35,331 nucleotides of DNA, taken from assembly GCF_000346755.1 (NCBI RefSeq), contig NZ_ANNV01000142.1, positions 1 to 35,331 of the forward strand, written 5' to 3'. The DNA is from Pseudomonas sp. CBZ-4. Lineage in GTDB: Bacteria > Pseudomonadota > Gammaproteobacteria > Pseudomonadales > Pseudomonadaceae. Shown here one piece after another: positions 14,824 to 24,215 of the stretch. The notes under the pieces are model-generated. The model worked only from the letters and a program-made list of their open reading frames with translations, had not been told where the DNA came from and searched no databases. A program made the translations under genes and the position numbers. Position 1 is the stretch's first letter. Each line of letters opens with the position of its first letter.

Positions 14824-16745
14824 CCCGCTGTTTCGAGCTCCACCAGCGCGCAACCTTCGGCAACCATTTCGCCTTCCTGGCAGAACAGTGCCTTGACCAC
14901 GCCCGCCTGGGGCGCACGAATGCTGTGCTCCATCTTCATGGCCTCCAGCACCACCAGTTGCGTACCGGCCTCCACGGTTTGGCCGACCTCCACCAGCACC
15001 CGCACGATGCTGCCGTTCATCGGTGCCGTGAGGCCACCCTGGTGCGACTGGTTGGCGTCGACCGCTGCAATCGGGTCGAACAGGCTGACCGCGTGCACCT
15101 CGCCGTCCCAGCGCAGATACACCGTATCGCCGCTGCGTACCGCCAGGTGGCCACGGCGCAGGCCCTGTTGCTCTACCCACAGCTGTTCGCCGCGCAACTG
15201 CGGCGTGTCTTCCGCCAGCGTCACCAGCCGGTCCTGGCCATTGCAGCTCAAATGCACGGACACCTCGGCCGGCAGCCCGGCGCGAAAGCCACGGGTGTCG
15301 GCCCAAGGCCCATCGCCCACCGGCAAACTCTGCATAAAGGCCGCGGCGGCCGCCTGCCAGAACCCATCGCTCAACGCGCCCGGCACCGGCAGCAGTTCAT
15401 CCTGATAACGCGGGATAAACCCCGTATCCAATTCAGCCGCCGCAAACGCAGGATGGCCGATGATGCGCCGCAGAAAGCCCAGGTTGGTCTTGAGCCCGCC
15501 GACGGCAAACTCGTCGAGCATGCTCAGCAAACGCAGGCGGGCTTGTTCACGGTCTTCGCCCCAGGCAATCAGCTTGCCGAGCATCGGGTCGTAGAAGGGC
15601 GACACGCTATCGCCTTGGGCGACGCCGCTGTCCACCCGACGCCCAGGGCCCGCCGCCGATTCGCGGTACAGCGCCAGGTGCCCGGTCGCCGGCAAGAAAT
15701 CATTGGTCGGGTCTTCCGCATACAAGCGCACTTCAATCGCATGGCCGATCAGCGGCACCTGCGCTTGGGTGATGGGCAACGCCTCGCCCTGGGCGACGCG
15801 GATCTGCCAGGCCACCAGGTCGAGGCCGGTAATCGCCTCGGTCACCGGATGCTCCACCTGCAGGCGCGTGTTCATCTCCATAAAGAAGAATTCACCGCGC
15901 GCATCCAGCAAGAATTCCACCGTGCCAGCGCCGACATAACCAATGGCCTGGGCCGCGCGCACGGCGGCTTCGCCCATGGCCTTGCGCTGTTCAACGCTCA
16001 AGCCCGGCGCCGGTGCTTCTTCGACGACCTTTTGGTGGCGGCGCTGAATCGAGCAGTCGCGCTCGTTGAGGTACAGGCAGTGGCCGTGCTGGTCTGCAAA
16101 CACCTGGATTTCCACATGGCGCGGCTTGAGCAGGTATTTCTCCACCAACATCTGCCCGTTGCCGAAGGACGACAGCGCCTCACGCTGGGCAGAGGCGAGG
16201 GCCTCGGCCAGCTGGCTGACCTCCTCGACCACCTTCATGCCCTTGCCGCCGCCGCCCGCCGTGGCCTTGAGCAACACCGGATAACCGATGCGCTCGCAAG
16301 CGTCGCGGAATGTTTCCAGGTCCTGGGCTTCACCGTGATAACCCGGCACCAACGGCACGCCGGCGGTTTCCATCAGCGCCTTGGCTGCGGATTTGCTGCC
16401 CATGGCGTCAATGGCCGAGGCGGGCGGGCCGAGGAAGATCAAACCGGCGGCTTCAATTGCACGGGCGAACCCGGCGTTTTCCGACAGGAAACCGTAGCCT
16501 GGATGAATCGCCTGGGCGCCGCTGGCGTGGGCGGCGGCGATCAGTTTATCGATTTGCAGGTAACTCTCGGTGGCCTTGCTGCCGCCCAGGTCAACGCGGA
16601 TATCGGCTTCGCGGCTGTGGCGTGCATCGCGGTCGGTGGCGCTGTGCACGGCCACGGTGGTCAGGCCCATGGCCTTGGCGGTGCGCATCACCCGGCAGGC
16701 AATTTCACCGCGATTGGCCACCAGTACGGTGGTCAGTGTGCTCAT
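14820..16745 (-). CDS. liuD: Methylcrotonyl-CoA carboxylase alpha (biotin) subunit
   Basis: A 641-aa biotin-carboxylase/biotin-carrier protein. An N-terminal biotin carboxylase domain (VLVANRGEIACRV near residue 10; ATP-grasp loop GGGGKGM; EMNTRLQVEHPVTE) is followed by a linker and a C-terminal biotinyl domain with EAMKM, Lys604 being the biotinylation site. With LiuB it carboxylates 3-methylcrotonyl-CoA to 3-methylglutaconyl-CoA in leucine degradation. Size and neighbours separate it from geranyl-CoA carboxylase (AtuF), which belongs to an atu cluster. ATG at 16745 overlaps the liuC stop (ATGA). Last gene of the liuABCD operon. Confidence 0.95.
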   Translation of the reverse strand: MSTLTTVLVANRGEIACRVMRTAKAMGLTTVAVHSATDRDARHSREADIRVDLGGSKATESYLQIDKLIAAAHASGAQAIHPGYGFLSENAGFARAIEAAGLIFLGPPASAIDAMGSKSAAKALMETAGVPLVPGYHGEAQDLETFRDACERIGYPVLLKATAGGGGKGMKVVEEVSQLAEALASAQREALSSFGNGQMLVEKYLLKPRHVEIQVFADQHGHCLYLNERDCSIQRRHQKVVEEAPAPGLSVEQRKAMGEAAVRAAQAIGYVGAGTVEFLLDARGEFFFMEMNTRLQVEHPVTEAITGLDLVAWQIRVAQGEALPITQAQVPLIGHAIEVRLYAEDPTNDFLPATGHLALYRESAAGPGRRVDSGVAQGDSVSPFYDPMLGKLIAWGEDREQARLRLLSMLDEFAVGGLKTNLGFLRRIIGHPAFAAAELDTGFIPRYQDELLPVPGALSDGFWQAAAAAFMQSLPVGDGPWADTRGFRAGLPAEVSVHLSCNGQDRLVTLAEDTPQLRGEQLWVEQQGLRRGHLAVRSGDTVYLRWDGEVHAVSLFDPIAAVDANQSHQGGLTAPMNGSIVRVLVEVGQTVEAGTQLVVLEAMKMEHSIRAPQAGVVKALFCQEGEMVAEGCALVELETAG

Positions 16746-17548
16746 GAACGCGGCTCCTGGGACTGCCAGCTCGGCGCACGTTTTTGCAGGAACGCCCGCA
16801 GGCCTTCCTGGCCTTCGGCGCTGACGCGAATCCGGGCGATGGCATTTTCGCAATAGCGACGCAACGCCGGTGTGAGGGCGCCGTTACCGACTTCGCGCAA
16901 CAGATCCTTGCTGGAACGCATCGCGGCCGGGCTGTTTTGCAACAGGTTGGCGACCCACAACTCGACCTGCAGATCCAACTCGCTGATTGGATAACTCTCC
17001 GCCAACAAACCGATCTCCCGCGCCCGCTGGCCGCCGAAACGCTCAGCGGTCAAGGTATAACGCCGCGCGGCGCGTTCGCCGATGGCCTGCACCACGAACG
17101 GGCTGATCACCGCCGGGGCCAGACCAATGCGCACTTCCGACAGGCAGAACTGCGCATCATCGGCGCCGATCGCCATGTCGCAGCAACTGATCAAGCCCAG
17201 CGCGCCACCGTAGGCCGCGCCTTGCACCACCGCCAGGGTAGGAATTTTCAGCTTGGCCAGGTTGTACATCAGCTCCGCCAGTTCGCGGGCGTCGTCCAGG
17301 TTGGTGTGGTAATCCAGCTCGGCCGACTGCTGCATCCAGGCCAGGTCGGCGCCGGCGCTGAAATGCTTGCCGCGACCGCGCAACACGAGAAAGCGCAGGG
17401 AGGGATCGCCCTGCACCTGGTCGAGGGCGATGATCAGTTCGCGGATCATCTCGGCATTGAATGCGTTGTTCTTGGCTTCGCGACTGAGCCACAGCGTGGC
17501 AAAGCCACGGCTGTCGGTGATCAGTTCGAGGGTGTTGAAATCGCTCAT
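16742..17548 (-). CDS. liuC: 3-methylglutaconyl-CoA hydratase
   Basis: A 268-aa enoyl-CoA hydratase/isomerase (crotonase) family protein. The oxyanion-hole segments HFSAGADLAWM and GAAYGGALGLISCCD are both present. In this operon it hydrates 3-methylglutaconyl-CoA to HMG-CoA. Two starts are possible: ATG at 17563 right after the liuB TAA, and ATG at 17548. The latter is chosen because GGAG lies eight bases upstream of it. ATGA overlap with liuD. Confidence 0.93.
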   Translation of the reverse strand: MSDFNTLELITDSRGFATLWLSREAKNNAFNAEMIRELIIALDQVQGDPSLRFLVLRGRGKHFSAGADLAWMQQSAELDYHTNLDDARELAELMYNLAKLKIPTLAVVQGAAYGGALGLISCCDMAIGADDAQFCLSEVRIGLAPAVISPFVVQAIGERAARRYTLTAERFGGQRAREIGLLAESYPISELDLQVELWVANLLQNSPAAMRSSKDLLREVGNGALTPALRRYCENAIARIRVSAEGQEGLRAFLQKRAPSWQSQEPRS

Positions 17549-17563
17549 GGGGTACAGCTCCAT

Positions 17564-19171
17564 TTACATGCGGAACACGCCGAAGCGGCTCGGCTCGATG
17601 GGGGCATTCAACGCGGCAGACAGGGCCAGGGCCAGCACGTCACGGGTTTGCAACGGGTCGATGACCCCGTCGTCCCACAGGCGCGCGCTGGAGTAGTAGG
17701 GGTGGCCCTGGGTTTCGTATTGGTCGAGGATCGGCTGCTTGATCGCGGCTTCTTCCTCGGCACTGAACCCAACGCCTGCGCGTTCGGCCTGCTCGCGCTT
17801 GACCTGCACCAGCACGCCAGCGGCCTGTTCGGCGCCCATCACGCCGATGCGCGCATTTGGCCACATCCACAGGAACCGTGGGTCATAGGCGCGGCCGCAC
17901 ATGCCGTAGTTACCGGCACCAAAGCTGCCGCCGATGATCACCGTGAACTTCGGCACCTTGGCGCAGGCCACGGCTGTGACCAGTTTGGCGCCGTGCTTGG
18001 CGATGCCGCCGGCTTCGTATTTCTGCCCGACCATGAAGCCGGTGATGTTCTGCAAAAACAGCAGGGGAATGCCGCGCTGGCACGCCAGCTCGATAAAGTG
18101 CGCACCTTTTTGCGCGGCTTCGGCGAACAGGATGCCGTTGTTGGCGAGGATCGCCATCGGGTAGCCGTGCAGGTGCGCAAAACCGCACACCAGGGTGGTG
18201 CCGAACAGCGCCTTGAACTCATCGAACACCGAACCGTCGACGAGACGCGCGATCACTTCGCGCACGTCGAACGGTTGCTTGGCATCGGCCGGGATCACGC
18301 CGTACAACTCTTCGCCGCTGTACAACGGCGCCACGGGCGTGCGTTGCAGCAACTGGCCCTGCTTGCGCCAGTTGAGGTTGGCCACGCTGCGCCGCGCCAA
18401 GGCCAAGGCGTGTTCGTCGCTGTCGGCATAGTGGTCGGCGACGCCGGAGATCTTGCAGTGCACATCGGCACCGCCAAGGTCTTCGGCGCTGACCACTTCG
18501 CCCGTGGCGGCCTTCACCAGCGGCGGGCCGGCGAGGAAGATGGTGGCTTGCTGGCGCACCATGATCGCTTCGTCGGCCATGGCCGGCACATAGGCGCCGC
18601 CGGCGGTGCACGAGCCCATCACCACGGCGATCTGCGGGATGCCCTGGGCGCTCATGTTGGCCTGGTTGAAGAAGATCCGCCCAAAGTGCTCGCGGTCGGG
18701 GAACACCTCGTCCTGGCGCGGCAGGTTGGCGCCACCGGAATCCACCAGGTAGATGCACGGCAGGCGGTTCTGTTCGGCGATGGTCTGGGCGCGCAGGTGT
18801 TTTTTCACGGTGAGCGGGTAGTAGGAACCGCCTTTCACCGTGGCGTCGTTGGCGACGATCATGCATTCAACGCCCTCCACGCGGCCGATCCCGGCAATCA
18901 CCCCGGCGGCGGGCACGTCTTCGCCATACACCTGATGGGCGGCGAGCTGGCTCAGTTCGAGGAACGGCGAGCCCGGGTCGAGCAGGCGGTTGATGCGCTC
19001 ACGGGGCAGCAGTTTGCCGCGTGAGGTGTGGCGCTCCTGGGCTTTCGCGCCGCCGCCTTGTTGCACGTGGGCGAGCAAGGTGTGCAGGGCATCGACCTGC
19101 TGGCGCATCGCCGCGCTGTTGGCGGCAAACTCCGCAGAGCGGGGGTTGAGCTGGGTATGCAAGGTGGCCAT
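17564..19171 (-). CDS. liuB: Methylcrotonyl-CoA carboxylase beta subunit
   Basis: A 535-aa carboxyltransferase, the usual length for MCC beta. The N-terminal half binds acyl-CoA (CIYLVDSGGANLPRQ; GSCTAGGAYVPAM) and the C-terminal half binds biotin (ITGFMVGQKYEAGGIAKHGAK; GGSFGAGNYGMCGRAYDP; MGAEQAAGVL). It transfers the carboxyl group from biotinyl-LiuD to 3-methylcrotonyl-CoA. It starts 11 bases after the liuA stop with GGGAG as ribosome-binding site, and is followed directly by liuC. Confidence 0.96.
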   Translation of the reverse strand: MATLHTQLNPRSAEFAANSAAMRQQVDALHTLLAHVQQGGGAKAQERHTSRGKLLPRERINRLLDPGSPFLELSQLAAHQVYGEDVPAAGVIAGIGRVEGVECMIVANDATVKGGSYYPLTVKKHLRAQTIAEQNRLPCIYLVDSGGANLPRQDEVFPDREHFGRIFFNQANMSAQGIPQIAVVMGSCTAGGAYVPAMADEAIMVRQQATIFLAGPPLVKAATGEVVSAEDLGGADVHCKISGVADHYADSDEHALALARRSVANLNWRKQGQLLQRTPVAPLYSGEELYGVIPADAKQPFDVREVIARLVDGSVFDEFKALFGTTLVCGFAHLHGYPMAILANNGILFAEAAQKGAHFIELACQRGIPLLFLQNITGFMVGQKYEAGGIAKHGAKLVTAVACAKVPKFTVIIGGSFGAGNYGMCGRAYDPRFLWMWPNARIGVMGAEQAAGVLVQVKREQAERAGVGFSAEEEAAIKQPILDQYETQGHPYYSSARLWDDGVIDPLQTRDVLALALSAALNAPIEPSRFGVFRM

Positions 19172-19182
19172 GGCGCGCTCCC

Positions 19183-20346
19183 TCAGCGGGTTTCGTTGAA
19201 GAGTTCGCGACCGATCAGCATCCGGCGAATCTCACTGGTGCCGGCGCCGATTTCATACAGCTTGGCGTCACGCAGCAGGCGGCCGGCGGGGAATTCATTG
19301 ATGTAGCCATTGCCGCCGAGGATCTGGATCGCGTCGAGGGCCATTTGCGTGGCGCGTTCGGCGCTGTAGAGGATCACGCCAGCGGCGTCCTTGCGCGTGG
19401 TCTCGCCGCGCTCGCACGCCTGGGCCACCGCGTAGAGGTAGGCGCGGCTGGCGTTGAGTTGGGTGTACATGTCGGCGACCTTGCCCTGGATCAGCTGGAA
19501 TTCGCCGATGCTTTGGCCGAACTGCTTGCGGTCGTGGATGTAGGGGACGATCAGGTCCATGCACGCTTGCATGATCCCGGTGGGGCCGCCGGAAAGGACC
19601 ACGCGTTCGTAGTCCAGGCCGCTCATCAGCACTTTCACGCCGCCGTTGAGCACGCCGAGGATGTTTTCTTCCGGCACTTCGACGTCATCGAAAAACAGCT
19701 CGCACGTGTTGGAGCCGCGCATGCCCAGCTTGTCGAACTTGCTGCTGCGGCTGAAGCCTTGCCAGTCCCGTTCGACGATAAACGCGGTGATGCCGTGGGC
19801 GCCCTTTTCCAGGTCGGTCTTGGCGTAGATCACGTAGGTGCTGGCGTCGGGGCCGTTGGTGATCCAGGTCTTGCTGCCGTTGAGCACGTAGTGGTCGCCG
19901 CGTTTGTCGGCGCGCAGTTTCATCGAGACCACGTCGGAACCGGCATTCGGTTCGCTCATGGCCAGCGCACCGACGTGTTCGCCGCTGAGGAGCTGCGGCA
20001 GGTACTTGAGTTTTTGCGCGTGGTTGCCGTTGCGGTTGATCTGGTTCACACACAGGTTGGAGTGGGCGCCGTAGGACAACGCCACCGAGGCAGAACCGCG
20101 GCTGATCTCTTCCATCGCCACCACGTGGGCCAGGTAACCCAGGCCCGCGCCGCCGTATTCTTCCGGCACCGTAATGCCGAGCAGGCCCATGTCGCCGAAC
20201 TTGCGCCACAGGTCGGCGGGGAACAGGTTGTCGCTGTCGATTTGCGCGGCGCGGGGGGCGATTTCCTTGGCTACAAAGGACTGCACCTGATCGCGCAGCA
20301 TGTCGATGGTTTCGCCGAGGGCGAAGTTCAGGGACGGGTAACTCAT
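19183..20346 (-). CDS. liuA: Isovaleryl-CoA dehydrogenase
   Basis: A 387-aa acyl-CoA dehydrogenase with the signatures ALAMSEPNAGSDVVSM and, near the C terminus, GGNGYINEFPAGRLLRDAKLYEI. Glu247 in LDYERVVL fits the isovaleryl-CoA dehydrogenase catalytic base, which sits in a different place from that of most other family members. It oxidises isovaleryl-CoA to 3-methylcrotonyl-CoA and feeds electrons to ETF. ATG at 20346 gives the family's usual length, with AAGGTG ahead of it. First gene of liuABCD, under a LiuR-type operator. Confidence 0.95.
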   Translation of the reverse strand: MSYPSLNFALGETIDMLRDQVQSFVAKEIAPRAAQIDSDNLFPADLWRKFGDMGLLGITVPEEYGGAGLGYLAHVVAMEEISRGSASVALSYGAHSNLCVNQINRNGNHAQKLKYLPQLLSGEHVGALAMSEPNAGSDVVSMKLRADKRGDHYVLNGSKTWITNGPDASTYVIYAKTDLEKGAHGITAFIVERDWQGFSRSSKFDKLGMRGSNTCELFFDDVEVPEENILGVLNGGVKVLMSGLDYERVVLSGGPTGIMQACMDLIVPYIHDRKQFGQSIGEFQLIQGKVADMYTQLNASRAYLYAVAQACERGETTRKDAAGVILYSAERATQMALDAIQILGGNGYINEFPAGRLLRDAKLYEIGAGTSEIRRMLIGRELFNETR

Positions 20347-20410
20347 GGACAGGCACCTTAATGTGAGCTTTGTTTTTGTGTGGGCTGAACGTCGGGGGAG
20401 GGCGCTCACC

Positions 20411-20447
20411 TTTACGTTAACGTAAGCTTGCGTTACGGCGCTGTCAA
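20411..20447 (-). promoter_or_regulatory. liuA promoter with LiuR operator
   Basis: The palindrome TTACGTTAACGTAA (20412-20425) lies 65 bases before liuA. A TTGACA (20447-20442, minus strand), 17 bases and TACGTT (20424-20419) form a possible sigma-70 promoter whose -10 is covered by the palindrome. The motif family recurs at 20454-20469 and, perfect, at 24155-24170 before liuR. Confidence 0.7.
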
Positions 20448-20453
20448 TCGTAG

Positions 20454-20469
20454 TTTACGTTTACGTCAA
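20454..20469 (+). promoter_or_regulatory. LiuR operator before the acyl-CoA synthetase
   Basis: TTTACGTTTACGTCAA differs at two positions from the perfect palindrome before liuR. It lies 27 bases upstream of the synthetase ATG, so LiuR probably controls this gene as well as liuA. Confidence 0.65.
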
Positions 20470-20496
20470 CCTACAAAAAAGACAACAGGGGTCGTT

Positions 20497-22134
<1,638 letters not shown>

Positions 22135-22147
22135 CACCTCAGGTTTA

Positions 22148-22236
22148 TGTGGGAGCTGGCTTGCCTGCGATAGCGGTACATCCGCCACACATGCAGTGAC
22201 TGACACACTGCTATCGCAGGCAAGCCAGCTCCCACA
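22148..22236. repeat. REP pair (BIME)
   Basis: TGTGGGAGCTGGCTTGCCTG, continuing to 22174, is repeated inverted at 22210-22236, around a 35-base spacer. It lies just past the synthetase stop and could fold into a long hairpin. Confidence 0.9.
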
Positions 22237-22273
22237 TTGAATTGCAGTGTGCCAGGACAATCGCAGAAAGCAC

Positions 22274-22297
22274 AAAGGGGACCCTAAGGTCCCCTTT
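22274..22297 (-). terminator. 3' hairpin of the CrcY RNA
   Basis: AAAGGGGACC and GGTCCCCTTT form a perfect 10-bp stem around a four-base loop. On the minus strand it ends in TTT and is followed by GTGCTTTC, a short U-rich tail. It could also stop plus-strand transcripts from the synthetase gene, since AATTT follows there. Confidence 0.75.
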
Positions 22298-22644
22298 AAT
22301 TTGTCGTTGCGTGCTCTTTTTTTATTATTGAGGGGCGGTCTATTGTTGTTTTTGGCAACCGTTACCCTTTACCGCTGTTTTTGGCGACCCCCATCCGGGG
22401 TCAAGAGCAAACGTATTTTTTTGAACGCTGATCTGCTTCTTCGCACGCGATCCAACCAGTGGGTAGCTACCTGAGGTAGTTTTATTTTTCTCTACTGGTC
22501 GCGGGTTTCGGCATGGCCGTTCCCTGCGAAGCACATCTTCTCCAAAAAAATCTGTTAGCTGCGTCTCTGCCGTGTTGTTTTTGTTATGTCAGAGTCGTTT
22601 CGTCTTATTTTTATTAGGTTTGGCGCTTTTTATTCTTGTTATGC
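22274..22644 (-). ncRNA. crcY: CrcY/CrcZ-type Crc-Hfq titrating small RNA
   Basis: A predicted RNA of about 370 nt with no convincing reading frame. The minus strand carries at least six AANAANAA (CA) motifs in unpaired-looking A-rich runs: AACAAGAA near 22640, AATAAAAA near 22615, AACAAAAA near 22585, AAAAATAA near 22489, AACAACAA near 22350 and AATAATAA near 22330. It has a sigma-54 promoter, an upstream activator-like palindrome and a 3' hairpin. In Pseudomonas such RNAs, transcribed by RpoN and CbrB, soak up Hfq-Crc and relieve carbon catabolite repression. In P. putida crcY lies beside mvaB (HMG-CoA lyase), as here, which supports crcY over crcZ or crcX. Confidence 0.88.
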
Positions 22645-22653
22645 CATAGAGAT

Positions 22654-22670
22654 AGCAGAAGCCGTGCCAA
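22654..22670 (-). promoter_or_regulatory. Sigma-54 (RpoN) promoter of crcY
   Basis: Minus strand TTGGCACGGCTTCTGCT matches the consensus YTGGCACGRNNNTTGCW at 16 of 17 positions, with GG at -24 and GC at -12 correctly spaced. Transcription should start near 22644. Confidence 0.88.
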
Positions 22671-22686
22671 CTTTTAAAAGTCCTTT

Positions 22687-22706
22687 AAAATCAATGGTTT
22701 GATTTT
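22687..22706. terminator. A/T-rich hairpin between liuE and crcY
   Basis: AAAATCAA, loop TGGT, TTGATTTT: a perfect 8-bp stem of mostly A-T pairs between the liuE end and the crcY promoter. It could weakly terminate liuE transcripts. Confidence 0.35.
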
Positions 22707-22750
22707 TGTGTAGGTAATTGCCTACGGCAAATGAGACAAAATATGTTCCC

Positions 22751-22782
22751 GTGTTACTCGATGTGTAGGCGGGCGGTAACAC
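22751..22782. promoter_or_regulatory. Palindromic upstream activating site (CbrB-like)
   Basis: GTGTTAC (22751-22757), 18 bases, GTAACAC (22776-22782) is a perfect inverted repeat about 80-110 bases upstream of the sigma-54 promoter, the normal distance for an enhancer-binding protein. TGTTAC/GTAACA half-sites are, as I recall, those reported for CbrB at crcZ. Confidence 0.75.
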
Positions 22783-22801
22783 ATTGTCACGGCTATGCTA
22801 C

Positions 22802-23701
22802 TCAACCGGCGTTACGCGCCTTGGCCACACGTGATCCTGTCGGCCGACCGAGCACGCAGCTGATTTGCTCGCCCGCGCGGATCAATGCTTCCAGGTCGAT
22901 ACCGGTCTCGATGCCCAGGCCATTGAGCAGGTACAGCACATCTTCGGTGGCGACGTTACCGCTGGCGCCTTTGGCATAGGGGCAGCCGCCGAGACCCGCG
23001 ATAGAGCTGTCGAACACGTTGATCCCCTCCAGCAGGCTGGCGTAGATATTCGCCACGGCCTGGCCGTAGGTGTCGTGGAAGTGCCCCGCGAGCTTGTCCC
23101 GCGGCACCTGCGCACCGACCACCTCGAACAGCCGCCGTGTCGCGCCCGCCGTGCCGGTGCCGATGGTGTCGCCCAGGGACACTTCATAGCAGCCCATGGC
23201 ATACAGCTCCCGCGCCACCGCCGCCACCTGCTCCGGGGCGACCTGGCCTTCGTAGGGGCAACCCAGTACACAGGACACATACCCACGCACACTGATCCCC
23301 TGTTGTTTCGCCGCTGCCATGATCGGCGCAAAGCGTTCCAGGCTTTCGCTGATGGAGCAGTTGATATTGCGCTGGGAAAACGCCTCGGACGCCGCCGCAA
23401 ACACCGCGACCTCCTTGACCCCGGCAGCCAACGCATCTTCAAAACCGCGCAGGTTCGGCGCCAGAGCGCCGTAGGTCACCCCCGGCTTGCGCTGGATCTG
23501 CGCGAACACCTCGGCCGACCCGGCCATCTGTGGCACCCATTTGGGCGAGACAAAACTGCCGACTTCGATATAGCTCAAGCCGGCCGCACTGAGGGCGTCC
23601 ACCAACTGGACCTTGTCGGCCACGCTGATGGGCTGGGCTTCGTTCTGCAAACCGTCGCGCGGGCCGACTTCCACCAGGCGCACATGGGAGGGGAGAGACA
23701 T
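22802..23701 (-). CDS. liuE: Hydroxymethylglutaryl-CoA lyase
   Basis: A 299-aa TIM-barrel lyase of the HMG-CoA lyase family. Signatures: EVGPRDGLQN with Arg15 and Asp16, GHFHDTYGQA with metal ligands His207 and His209, and GLGGCPYAKGASGN with catalytic Cys240. It splits HMG-CoA into acetyl-CoA and acetoacetate, the last step of the leucine pathway. ATG at 23701 has AAGG seven bases ahead; a frame open to 23728 would overlap liuR. It follows liuR by 16 bases as one transcript, apart from liuABCD, unlike the contiguous P. aeruginosa liuRABCDE. Confidence 0.95.
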   Translation of the reverse strand: MSLPSHVRLVEVGPRDGLQNEAQPISVADKVQLVDALSAAGLSYIEVGSFVSPKWVPQMAGSAEVFAQIQRKPGVTYGALAPNLRGFEDALAAGVKEVAVFAAASEAFSQRNINCSISESLERFAPIMAAAKQQGISVRGYVSCVLGCPYEGQVAPEQVAAVARELYAMGCYEVSLGDTIGTGTAGATRRLFEVVGAQVPRDKLAGHFHDTYGQAVANIYASLLEGINVFDSSIAGLGGCPYAKGASGNVATEDVLYLLNGLGIETGIDLEALIRAGEQISCVLGRPTGSRVAKARNAG

Positions 23702-23717
23702 GGCAGCTACCTTCTGA

Positions 23718-24110
23718 TCAATGGCCAACCTGGCTCATGGTGTGGGCCAGGGCCTGGGTGCAGCGCTCTTCGGCGGTGTCCAGTTCCAGTTTCATCTGTT
23801 CGATATCCAGCAACTGTTGCTCAAGTTGCTCACGGCGTTCGGCGATTTTGCTGAGCATGCTGTTGAGTTGGATGTGGTTGCCGCTGGTGGGATCGTAGAG
23901 TTCGATCAGCTCACGGCATTCGGCCAGGGAAAAGCCGATGCGCTTGCCGCGCAGGATCAGCTTGAGGCTGACCTTGTCCCGCGCCGAGTAGATGCGCTCC
24001 TGGCCCCGGCGCTCCGGGGCCAGCAGGCCTTGTTCTTCGTAGAAGCGAATGGCGCGGGTGGTGATGTCGAGCTCGCGGGCGAGGTCGGAGATGCTGTAGG
24101 TGGTGCTCAT
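23718..24110 (-). CDS. liuR: MerR-family regulator of leucine catabolism
   Basis: A 130-aa MerR-type protein. A winged helix (YSISDLARELDITTRAIRFYEEQGLL, then RIYSARD) covers about 1-70 and a long dimerisation coiled coil with an acidic, Gln-rich tail covers 80-130. It lacks the cysteine cluster of the metal-sensing MerR proteins. It is followed by liuE and preceded by a perfect TTGACGTTAACGTCAA palindrome, also found in variant form before liuA and the synthetase, so it probably represses itself and the regulon until a branched acyl-CoA or related inducer is present. Confidence 0.92.
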   Translation of the reverse strand: MSTTYSISDLARELDITTRAIRFYEEQGLLAPERRGQERIYSARDKVSLKLILRGKRIGFSLAECRELIELYDPTSGNHIQLNSMLSKIAERREQLEQQLLDIEQMKLELDTAEERCTQALAHTMSQVGH

Positions 24111-24154
24111 GCTAGTGCCCGAGAAGATGTCTTGGGCGCTAAGCTAATGTCAGG

Positions 24155-24170
24155 TTGACGTTAACGTCAA
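24155..24170 (-). promoter_or_regulatory. LiuR operator before liuR
   Basis: TTGACGTTAACGTCAA is a perfect 16-base palindrome 45 bases before the liuR ATG. Its first six bases on the minus strand also resemble a -35 box, with TAGCTT 18 bases further, so the operator probably overlaps the promoter. Confidence 0.82.
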
Positions 24171-24211
24171 GGGCTGCTGCGCAGCCCATCGGGGGCAAGC
24201 CCCCTCCCACA
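24171..24211. repeat. Hairpin plus single REP half
   Basis: GGGCTGC/GCAGCCC (24171-24187) forms a 7-bp stem. It runs into a REP-like CATCGGGGGCAAGCCCCC and TCCCACA (24187-24211). The block lies between the liuR operator and the lysR stop and may terminate the lysR transcript. Confidence 0.7.
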
Positions 24212-24215
24212 CAGG

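Noticed and set aside
14670..16856. 728-aa plus-strand frame over liuD
   Set aside because: Antisense shadow of a gene with intact biotin carboxylase and biotinyl motifs.
22247..22474. 75-aa open frame in the gap after the acyl-CoA synthetase
   Set aside because: It runs antisense through the CrcY RNA and its terminator, has no ribosome-binding site and an implausible composition.
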